In this document: in pieces, positions 17,866 through 25,055 of the stretch
Layout: each line of letters starts with the position of its first letter
Position numbering within the stretch: the first letter of the stretch is position 1
DNA from: Salinispira pacifica
Lineage (GTDB): Bacteria > Spirochaetota > Spirochaetia > DSM-27196 > Salinispiraceae
Assembly (NCBI RefSeq): GCF_000507245.1
Contig: NC_023035.1
Location: 695,001 to 759,000, forward strand
Reading direction: 5' to 3'
Length of the DNA stretch: 64,000 bases
Position numbers and translations under genes: made by a program
Notes under the pieces: generated by a model
The model's input: the letters and a program-made list of their open reading frames with translations, nothing else
Told to the model about the DNA's origin: nothing
The model's database searches: none

Positions 17866-19431
17866 ATGAAAATTCCAGTTCCGGTAATTGATTTGTTTGC
17901 AGGTCCAGGTGGTCTTGGGGAAGGCTTCTCCTCTATTGGATCAGGAACAGCATTTAACATTCGTTTGTCAATCGAGATGGAAGAGTGGGCTCATAAGACA
18001 CTGACTCTCAGGTCCTTTTATCGGCAATTTGAGACTGACAAAGTTCCGGATCAGTATTACGAATTTGTCTCACAACCTTTTACTGATGTTGGTCTGAATC
18101 AGCTTTTGGCTAGTTTTCCGGAGGGTGATAAAGCTCGGGCTGAGGCCTGTAGACTTACTTTGGGTGAAGACAATGAACAGATCTACGAAAAACTAAATAA
18201 AATTACTGAAGGTTTTAATAGGGGACAGCATTGGGTCCTTATAGGAGGTCCTCCGTGTCAAGCGTATTCTTTGGCTGGGCGTGTGCGCAATCAGGGAAAA
18301 AAGGATTACAAGGCAGAGAATGATCATAGACATTTCTTGTATAAAGAATATTTACAGATAATAGCCAAGTATCATCCTTCAGTATTCGTTATGGAAAATG
18401 TTAAAGGGATACTTTCTTCCAATGTAAATGGTCAGAATATTTTTGATAATATTACGGAGGATCTCAGGAACCCAAATGATCTGTATGCCTCAGCTAATGG
18501 AAGCACTGCACAGTATAAGCTGTTTTCACTGGTCAATTCTTCAATACGTGAAGGTGATCTGAAACCAGCAGAATTCATTATTAAAAGTGAAGATTTTGGT
18601 ATTCCTCAGAAGCGTCATCGTGTGATAATTCTTGGTGTCCGTACCGATATTGATGTTGTTCCGGAAACGCTGGTAAAAAAAGCCCATAAGATTTCAGTAA
18701 ATTCTGCTATTTCTGATCTGCCCGCTTTGAGAAGTGGTTTGTCTAAAGTGAAAAATGCTGGTCTTAGAGAATGGGTTGAAGCTATTTCAGATTTTCCTCA
18801 TATAAAAAAAACAGATTTTACCGACCCTCCCGATCAACTTGATGAACTTTTAAGGAGAATAAAAGCCTCTATTTTCCAGATACAGTCAGACTCCCGGAAT
18901 GAAATGGATAACCTCCAGAAAAATCCGTCAAGAAACAAAGTTTTTAAGCCTTCATGGTTTTATAATCCCAGACTTAAATCAATCTGTAATCATGAATCTA
19001 GAACTCATATGAAATCAGATCTTCATCGTTATCTTTTTGTTTCCTGTTTCGGTGAATTATTCGGAAGATCTCCGAAACTGAGTGAATTTCCAGAACAACT
19101 TCTTCCGAACCATAAGAATGCCAAGCTGCTGTCCTCCATCACAAATTTTGTTGACAGATTTAAGGTTCAATTGAGTGATAAGCCATCAACAACCGTGACC
19201 TGTCACATTTCAAAAGATGGGCATTATTATATCCATCCAGATCCAACACAGTGCCGAAGTCTCACAGTGCGTGAAGCGGCCAGATTGCAGACGTTCCCTG
19301 ATGATTATTTCTTCTGTGGCCCCCGCACAAAACAATATCACCAAGTGGGAAACGCAGTTCCACCATTACTTGCAAATAAGATAGCTGCAATAATCAAGAA
19401 ATTACTGGACGAAGCAGACCGCGATGGATAA
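17866..19431 (+). CDS. dcm: DNA (cytosine-5) methyltransferase
   Basis: The ATG at 17866, preceded by AGGGG, gives 521 residues; an ATA-initiated extension to 17839 is less likely. All key C5-methylase motifs are present: I (DLFAGPGGLGEGF), IV with the catalytic Cys131 (GGPPCQAYS), VI (MENVKGI), VIII (QKRHRVI) and X (HQVGNAVPP). It should methylate one cytosine in a short recognition site, presumably protecting host DNA from the neighbouring nuclease. The vsr gene overlaps its end by 8 bp. Low G+C and codon choice match the 8.9-16 kb block, so it probably belonged to the same operon before IS copy 2 inserted. Confidence 0.93.
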   Translation: MKIPVPVIDLFAGPGGLGEGFSSIGSGTAFNIRLSIEMEEWAHKTLTLRSFYRQFETDKVPDQYYEFVSQPFTDVGLNQLLASFPEGDKARAEACRLTLGEDNEQIYEKLNKITEGFNRGQHWVLIGGPPCQAYSLAGRVRNQGKKDYKAENDHRHFLYKEYLQIIAKYHPSVFVMENVKGILSSNVNGQNIFDNITEDLRNPNDLYASANGSTAQYKLFSLVNSSIREGDLKPAEFIIKSEDFGIPQKRHRVIILGVRTDIDVVPETLVKKAHKISVNSAISDLPALRSGLSKVKNAGLREWVEAISDFPHIKKTDFTDPPDQLDELLRRIKASIFQIQSDSRNEMDNLQKNPSRNKVFKPSWFYNPRLKSICNHESRTHMKSDLHRYLFVSCFGELFGRSPKLSEFPEQLLPNHKNAKLLSSITNFVDRFKVQLSDKPSTTVTCHISKDGHYYIHPDPTQCRSLTVREAARLQTFPDDYFFCGPRTKQYHQVGNAVPPLLANKIAAIIKKLLDEADRDG

Positions 19432-19834
19432 GCTCACCCCTGAGAAAAGAAGCTGGAATATGTCTCGTATCAAAGCTAAGGATACTAAGCCGGAGATTCT
19501 TGTGCGTACCTTTCTTCATAAGCATGGCTTTAGATTTCGGATACATCGTGCGGATTTGCCTGGCAAACCTGATATTGTTTTAGCAAAATACAAGACAGTA
19601 ATTTTTGTTCATGGTTGTTACTGGCATCGTCATCAGGGATGCAAAAACGCGACTACGCCTAAAACACGAAAAGATTTCTGGGAAAAAAAATTTGAAGCAA
19701 ATATCGAAAGAGACAAGCGCAAAATCTTTGAGTTGATATCTGCCGGATGGAACGTGATCATTATATGGGAATGTGAGGTTAATGACCAGAAGCGAATGCA
19801 ACGTTTGCCTACTGAGATAAGGTTGAAGAGGTAA
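19424..19834 (+). CDS. vsr: Very-short-patch mismatch endonuclease
   Basis: The 136-residue protein shows the whole Vsr pattern: an N-terminal SWNMSRIKAKDTKPE block, LPGKPDIV with the catalytic Asp, and the zinc/active-site segment FVHGCYWHRHQGC. Vsr nicks at T:G mismatches that arise when 5-methylcytosine deaminates, and so counteracts mutation caused by the adjacent methylase. The start overlaps the methylase gene by 8 bp, indicating coupled expression. In GHKL-Z1 loci Vsr proteins are also regular partners, so a direct defence role is possible. Confidence 0.93.
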   Translation: MDKLTPEKRSWNMSRIKAKDTKPEILVRTFLHKHGFRFRIHRADLPGKPDIVLAKYKTVIFVHGCYWHRHQGCKNATTPKTRKDFWEKKFEANIERDKRKIFELISAGWNVIIIWECEVNDQKRMQRLPTEIRLKR

Positions 19835-19883
19835 TACCCGATTATATGGTTTAAGGGAAATGAATTAACGGAATATTTATTTC

Positions 19884-21542
19884 GGGCCTCCTGAAAAAAC
19901 CTTAACCCTATACATATAAATGAAATACTGCTAGAATTTGTGTATGAAGTGCACGGTTTTTGCGAAAACCAGGCAAAAACCCTTGCACCTGTTTTCTTGG
20001 CGGGAGGGATTATGTATAGAACTGAGGACAAAACGCAGCTTTCATTTGAAGATTTCTATCTGCCATTTGGAGGCAAACTGAACCCCAATAACCGCTGGGT
20101 ACAGCTTGCCGATTTAATTCCCTGGGAAGATTTAGAAGCAGAATACGCCTCACAGTTTGCTATCGAAAGCGGGCAAGGCGCTCCGGCAATACAGTTTCGG
20201 ACAGCTCTGGGTGCCCTGATTATAAAGGAAAAATTAGGAATTACAGATGAGGAAACCGTGGAGCAGATTCGTGAGACGCCTTACCTGCAATATCTCATCG
20301 GAATGCAGGGGTACCAGGATGAGGCTCCTTTTGATCCATCCATGCCTGGTCACTCGCTACGCTCGTTGCCCGGCCGTGCATCCGGGATGGTGCATTTCAG
20401 AAAGCGAATCAGCATGGACATGATCACTCACGCAAATGAATTGATTATTGCCGAAGAACGTAAAAAAAACTGAAGATGATACGGAAGCTGAAAAAGAAGA
20501 AAATCCTGAGGTAGAGAATAGCGGGAAGCTGCTGATTGATGCCACCTGCGTGCCCGGTGATATTCGATATCCCACAGACCTTTCCCTTTTAAATGAGAGC
20601 CGGGAAAAACTGGAAACCATCATAGACGTTCTTCACGCAAAACGGCCCAAGGGGGCGACAAAACCCCGAACCTACCGGCAGAAAGCGCGAAAGGATTTTT
20701 TGGCGGTCATCAAAAAGCGCAGAGCAAGCAAGAACAAGATGCGCAAGGCAATACGCAAGCAGCTGGGGTACATACGCCGTAATCTCCGGCATATAGAGCA
20801 ATTAGCAGCAGGTGTCGGTTTGAAAAGCCTGTCACGGAAACAGTACCGGAATATGCTGGTTATCTCGGAAGTCTTTCGCCAGCAGGCACTGATGTATGAA
20901 TCCAAAGATCATCGAATATCGGGCCGGATTGTGAGTATCTCCCAACCCCATATTCGACCCATCGTCAGGGGAAAAGCCGGTACCCCGGTTGAGTTCGGCA
21001 TGAAGATTTCATCCGCCAATATTGACGGGTACATGTTTATCGATCGCTGTTCATGGGATCCATACAACGAGTCTGGTGATTTAGTCATGCAGGCTGAAAA
21101 GTACAGGCACAGATATGGTGTGTATCCGGAATCAATACACGCCGATCAGATTTACCGCACCAGGGGCAACCGGAATTGGTGCAAGGAACGGGGAATCAGA
21201 TTATCCGGTCCGCCGCTTGGTCGTCCACCGAAAGATCGTGGAGAAAATCGAGAACGAAAGAAGCTGGCCCGTCAGGATGAGCTGGATAGAATAGCTGTCG
21301 AAGGGACATTTGGCAGAGCAAAACGACGGTACTCAATGGGTCGATTAATGACAAAGCTTGCTGAGACCAGTGAATCGCAGGTGGCCATGATCATGCTGGT
21401 GATGAACCTGGAAAAGATTCGGAAGGATCTTTTTTACGTCTTTATCATAGCTATACGGCGCAGCCGAAAAATTCCGAAGTCTCATTTCCCCGTGGTATTG
21501 GGGTATGGTAATATGGCAGCATAGGGTTTTGTCAGGATGCCC
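19884..21542 (+). mobile_element. IS5/IS1182-type insertion sequence, copy 3 (diverged)
   Basis: The left inverted repeat is intact, while the right end reads GGGTTTTGTCAGGATGCCC, with two changes from the consensus. No target duplication is visible: the left flank ends TTTATTTC and the right flank starts TACTTATC. The right flank begins inside a truncated cysteine-desulfurase gene, so the insertion was followed by, or arose with, a deletion. The nucleotide sequence differs from copies 1 and 2 at many sites. Confidence 0.88.
20012..21524 (+). CDS. IS5/IS1182-type transposase, copy 3, in two frames
   Basis: Frame one is 20012-20473. Frame two, with a possible TTG start, is 20448-21524. The A run at the junction is A8 (20462-20469), one shorter than in copies 1 and 2, and a TGA follows at once, so a +1 (or -2) change is needed to read through. 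The amber codon of the other copies is CAG here, making the 358-residue second frame fully open with its catalytic region (LLIDATCVPGD, IDGYMFIDRCSWD). This is the most nearly intact transposase. It could be made by slippage on the A run, or it could be inactive. Confidence 0.75.
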
Positions 21543-21544
21543 TA

Positions 21545-21931
21545 CTTATCACTACGGAAACTGAGCATGCATCGATCAGTGTGAATGCGGACTACATCGA
21601 GGCAAAAGGCGTCAAAGTATATCGCCTCGGTGTAGACGCAGATGGATATATCAATAAAGAAGAACTGATCCGAATACTTGAGCACAATCACTCAAGGTGT
21701 TCCAATATCCTTGTTTCCGTGGTCTGGGCAAACAGTGAAACGGGTGTGCTTCAGCAGATACCTGAGCTCGTTGAGATATCAAAAGAGTACGGTGCTCGTT
21801 TCCATAGTGATGCTTCCCAAGCGGTGGGGCGGTTGCACATTGATCTAAAAGAGACTGGGCTTGATTTTTTAACCTGTTCGGGACAAAAGCTGCATGCTCC
21901 TGCCGGGATTCACAGCAGTTTTCAGGAATGA
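21545..21931 (+). pseudogene. Cysteine desulfurase (NifS/IscS-like) internal fragment
   Basis: Reading from the IS boundary gives LITTETEHASI, then ILVSVVWANSETGVLQQI and FHSDASQAVGRL, which are typical PLP-fold class V aminotransferase segments of cysteine desulfurases (the EH, NNETG-like and D-Q blocks). The pattern continues to SGQKLHAPAG, equivalent to the region around the PLP-binding lysine, then ends at a stop at 21931. The N-terminus was removed by IS copy 3 and the C-terminal third, with the active-site Cys loop, is missing. It is a dead remnant. DndA/IscS-type origin cannot be decided. Confidence 0.75.
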
Positions 21932-22140
21932 ATTTATTTTTATTTCCTTTCTCAAAATCCCCTTCTTTATTCCTCGGGAATCCAATTCCATATAGTTGGT
22001 CAGCCCAATTCATTTTATTAATTTATGCATGTCACTTTTCTCAGGTAGAATTTTCAAGCTCCTGAGCAACAGTGCGCATTAATTTTTTTTATCTTCCCCA
22101 CTCTCAGATTTGTAAAAGATCAATCATTCAGCTTGAGTGC
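21932..22140. other. Non-coding A+T-rich interval
   Basis: About 210 bp between the desulfurase remnant and the palindrome at 22141. No ORF, promoter or terminator stands out. Confidence 0.3.
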
Positions 22141-22217
22141 ATATAACGACCGCATCACCTGCGCCCTCGAAGGAGCAGAGCGACGAGAAGGCGTCTGGTG
22201 CATGCGTCATGTTATGT
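22141..22217 (+). repeat. Long imperfect palindrome with attC-like ends (site A)
   Basis: A 77-bp imperfect palindrome begins ATATAAC and ends GTTATGT. These ends are 6/7 complementary to each other and each matches 6/7 of the integron core sites RYYYAAC and GTTRRRY. The inner arms (GCATCACC/GGTGCATGC, GCGCC/GGCGT) also pair. An analogous structure is at 28591-28674. Alternatives are a terminal hairpin of the IS91-like element that follows, or an unrelated palindromic repeat. Confidence 0.4.
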
Positions 22218-22277
22218 TAAATTTCAATTTTTTTGTTTTTCTGAAGCATCAATACCATTTTCGCAGTAATACTCTAT

Positions 22278-23671
22278 GTGGGTATACAAAATACTTCCGT
22301 ACTGAAAAAGCAAAAGGCCGGATACCTTCCGCGGGGAAGAAACACCCTCCATCAGGTCTTCGAGCGTCATTTCACCGATTTCTGCAGCCGGTATGATGAG
22401 GAATATGCCGATACATTCGGGAAGTTTCGCCTCGAACGGATCCAGACGGTAGGCGAGCACTTTCTCACCTGCGGCGATTACCGGCAAGGGAAAGCCCGTA
22501 TCCGCTGCACTAATACAAACTGTGGTCACGACTATTTCCGCCCTTTCTCCTGCAAGGGGTTTTATCTCTGCCCCTCCTGCAGCCAGAAGAGGACTCTTCT
22601 CTTTGCCGAACACCTGAATGAGGAAGTCCTGTTACGACTTCCTCATCGCCAATTTGTATTTACTTTTCCAAAATGCCTGCGGGTGTTCTTCCGTCACAAC
22701 AGAAAACTTTTCGCGGAAATTTCAAAGATGATATTCGCCATGATAAGCGATTTCTACAGGGAAGTTGCCGGTAAAAAGATAGACACCGGAATGATCATAG
22801 CTCATCAGACGTTTGGGGATATGCTTCGTTTTAACCCTCATTTTCATGCAATTCTCCTCGAAGGCGGATTTGATGAGGAGGGAAGCTTTGTCTATCTTCC
22901 CTTCTCAGGTCTCGAGAAAATGACAGAATGCTTCAGGCGTACTGTTCTGCGGTTCTTCACCGAGAAAAAGCTGCTTACCAAGCAATTTGCCCAAAATCTA
23001 CTCTCATGGAAGCACTCAGGTTTCAGTATAGACAACAGCGTTCGTATTCTCGATGAGAGCTCCCGTGATAACCTTGCCCAGTATATAGCCCGGCCTCCTA
23101 TATCCTTGAAGAAGATCCATTATGAAGGGTTTAAGGGTCGGGTTCTCTTTCATACCCATTACAACGAGTATTTCAAGGAAAACGTACATATGTTCAAAGC
23201 CTGCGATTTCCGGGCGGAACTCACACAGCATATCCCTCCCAAGGGGGTGCAGCTGATACGGCGCTACGGATTGTACTCTTCCCGGATCAAAGGTGCTTGG
23301 GAGTCCATGCCGCATTGGCGGGATCGTTCCTCGCTTCGCTGCGGTACGACCCTTGAGTTGCCGAACGTGCTCCAACCGGCTGGAAAAACCAGCACGAGAG
23401 CCAGACAGGGACTTCGAAACCTGAAGATTTCGAAACTTTCGAGAATACAGACTTTTCAGATGACTCACCAGATGCACGCGCTTACAAGAAGGCATGGGCA
23501 CGCTTGCTGTCGAAGGTTTACGAGATAGATCCTATGGTCTGCCCGAAATGCGGATCGGAAATGAAGGTGATAGCGATAATTCAGGAACCGGAGGAAATAA
23601 AACGCATTTTACGGCATCTTGTGAAACAGGGACGGCCACCGCCTGGCTTTGATCCGGCTTCTCTGAACTGA
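22278..23671 (+). pseudogene. IS91-family (Y1/Y2 HUH) transposase, broken by a 41-bp insertion
   Basis: The product begins with the IS91 zinc-binding domain (RCTNTNCGHDYFRPFSCK, then FYLCPSCSQKR). The HUH nuclease region follows, with PHFHAILL as the His pair and QYIARPPIS as the likely Tyr motif. The protein would end KVYEIDPMVCPKCGSEMKV and DPASLN, but this last part is in another frame. The frame changes at 23316-23356, where a 41-bp palindromic sequence interrupts the usual MPH-xAERAPxGWK segment. Removing it restores the frame exactly. The element would otherwise have been full length. No IS ends could be set with certainty. Confidence 0.85.
23316..23356. repeat. 41-bp palindromic insertion, related to the sequence at 43086-43131
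   Basis: The insert starts TGGCGGGATCGTTCC and ends GGTACGACCCTTGA. GGG-TCGT-CC arms can pair around a TCGCTTCGCTG loop. The same motifs (GCGGGATCGTTCCTC ... GCTTCGC ... TGCGGTACGACCCTT) recur at 43086-43131. Its length (41, i.e. 2 modulo 3) explains the frame change in the transposase gene. No direct repeat flanks it. Confidence 0.65.
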
Positions 23672-23863
23672 TTTTTTCTTTCTCACCTTCAGGCTTTTGC
23701 CAACCTTTGCCATTTTCATGTCCAATTTACACTACCTTTGTTAAAATTCTGCTGTTTCACCCGTGTTTATATGTTAGAGCCTTAATAAGTGCACTGTCAT
23801 GATGAGGGAGGTTGATTTTTGCCGATTTTTAGCCGAAATTTCCCAATTTTCCCGGTTCCGGCC

Positions 23864-23892
23864 TTGCACCCCTCGATTAATTTTCCTATCAT
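23864..23892 (+). promoter_or_regulatory. Promoter-like element 1 upstream of the HMA2 operon
   Basis: TTGCAC (23864-23869), a 17-bp spacer and TATCAT (23887-23892) make a good sigma70-like promoter. The whole unit is duplicated 59 bp downstream. Confidence 0.5.
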
Positions 23893-24079
23893 TCCCTCGA
23901 TTAATTTTCCTATCATTCGGCCTTGCACCCCTCGATTAATTTTCCTATCATTAGGTGGCCGAGCCTATTATCTCAGGACTAAGCCCAGGCAGGGAGCGAA
24001 TAAGCTCGGGCAGCTCTCGGCAGGAGGAAATGGGGTAGGACGATTTTAAATTTTCCTATCATTAAATTTTCCTATCATT
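23870..24079 (+). repeat. Repeats of TAATTTTCCTATCATT-type units before the HMA2 operon
   Basis: A 24-bp unit (CCCTCGATTAATTTTCC followed by TATCATT) is present at 23870-23893, 23894-23917 and 23929-23952. Two 16-bp tandem short forms (AAATTTTCCTATCATT) occupy 24048-24063 and 24064-24079, ending 15 bp before the first start codon. Five identical cores at uneven spacing suggest duplicated promoter or operator half-sites, possibly amplified for higher or metal-dependent expression. Confidence 0.6.
23923..23951 (+). promoter_or_regulatory. Promoter-like element 2 upstream of the HMA2 operon
   Basis: An exact second copy of TTGCAC-17 bp-TATCAT (TTGCAC at 23923-23928, TATCAT at 23946-23951). It lies about 145 bp upstream of the first gene of the operon. 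Confidence 0.5.
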
Positions 24080-24094
24080 AAACATTGAGGGAAT

Positions 24095-24649
24095 ATGCAT
24101 ATTATCAGCGGAATATTATTATCGGCTCTTTTTGGCCTGAAGGACAAATCAGGCAAAAAGGGAGTTAAAGGCTTCTCTGGCATCATTTCTGTGGCACATC
24201 AGATGCCGGGACGCATGAGACTGACCATTCCTTCTTTGCGTACTACCTCAGTGGACATAGTAGCTACCCTGCAAAAGATTGATGCAATACATAAGGTTGA
24301 AAAGAATCTGATTTCAGCCAGTCTGATTATCACCTACGATGAACACCAATTGGAAGATGAAATCTTATTTGGAGCTGTGATCCAGATCATGGGACTGGAA
24401 GGGGAAATTGATAAACCAGTGAGACCAGCTGCTATCCATCACATTCAACAGATTATTGATTCACTCAACCGGGGTATCTATGAATACACCGGGGGGCATC
24501 TTGATCTCTACCACAGTGTACCTTTGATACTCATCGGACTGGGGGCTTATCAGTTCATTAAAACCCGCAAGCTGCTCCTGCCCGGCGCTTTGACCCTTAT
24601 GTGGTGGGGTTTTAGTTCCCTTCTAGGCCGAGGTAATCATGATAAATAA
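24095..24649 (+). CDS. HMA2-like domain protein with membrane segments (first gene of operon)
   Basis: The 184-residue product has a hydrophobic start (ISGILLSALFGL) and a ferredoxin-like HMA-type domain at about residues 30-105, beginning HQMPGRMRLTI and ending IITYDEHQLEDE. Unlike classical HMA domains it has no CxxC metal pair. A helical region follows, then a C-terminal hydrophobic segment (VPLILIGLGAYQFI, LLPGALTLMWWGF). The PGRxR start is shared with the next three genes. It overlaps the second gene by 11 bp. It is probably membrane-anchored and part of a transporter assembly; the ligand is unknown. Confidence 0.72.
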   Translation: MHIISGILLSALFGLKDKSGKKGVKGFSGIISVAHQMPGRMRLTIPSLRTTSVDIVATLQKIDAIHKVEKNLISASLIITYDEHQLEDEILFGAVIQIMGLEGEIDKPVRPAAIHHIQQIIDSLNRGIYEYTGGHLDLYHSVPLILIGLGAYQFIKTRKLLLPGALTLMWWGFSSLLGRGNHDK

Positions 24650-25055
24650 ACTTCCTTCTTTTCTCAAGGATATGTTAGTGGTGCCTCGCGTCAAGCATGC
24701 CCTGCCCGGAAGGCTAAGACTGCAAATTCGGGGTTTGAAACAACTGGAACCTGACTCTACCCTGCAGAAATTGATAGAAACCGAACTGGTTTCCATGATA
24801 AAGGGGATTAAAAGCATCCAATCCAATCTGAGCAGCGGCACTGCTCTGGTTATTTACGAACCGGAAACTGTTTCTGAAGAGACGGTACTCAATGTCTTTT
24901 CCTCCCTGGCCAAAACCGCCTTGAAATACTATGACAAGATCAAAGAACATAATCCATCCCCGCAGATGATCAGTAAACTGGGAGGCCTCATAGCTCAGGA
25001 TCCTGATCTTTTGCTGGGCCATGTCCTGGAGTTAGATGATGCAGTATGGCACTGA
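24639..25055 (+). CDS. HMA2-like domain protein (second gene)
   Basis: The product has 138 residues. After VVPRVKHALPGRLRLQI it follows the same HMA2-like pattern, ending in the beta strand TALVIYEPETVSEE at about residue 80. No Cys or CxxC is present, so metal binding through thiolates is excluded. The remaining 50 residues look helical and soluble. Both ends overlap neighbouring genes (11 bp upstream, 20 bp downstream), which indicates strict co-translation with the P-type ATPase gene. It may be a regulatory or docking subunit of the ATPase. Confidence 0.7.
   Translation: MINKLPSFLKDMLVVPRVKHALPGRLRLQIRGLKQLEPDSTLQKLIETELVSMIKGIKSIQSNLSSGTALVIYEPETVSEETVLNVFSSLAKTALKYYDKIKEHNPSPQMISKLGGLIAQDPDLLLGHVLELDDAVWH

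Noticed and set aside
21545-21931. A functional DndA gene of a phosphorothioation system
   Set aside because: Both ends are missing and no dndB-E genes are nearby; only a remnant can be claimed.
23870-24079. CRISPR-like or iteron (plasmid origin) repeats
   Set aside because: Units contain complete promoter motifs and lie directly before an operon. There is no Rep gene and spacing is irregular.
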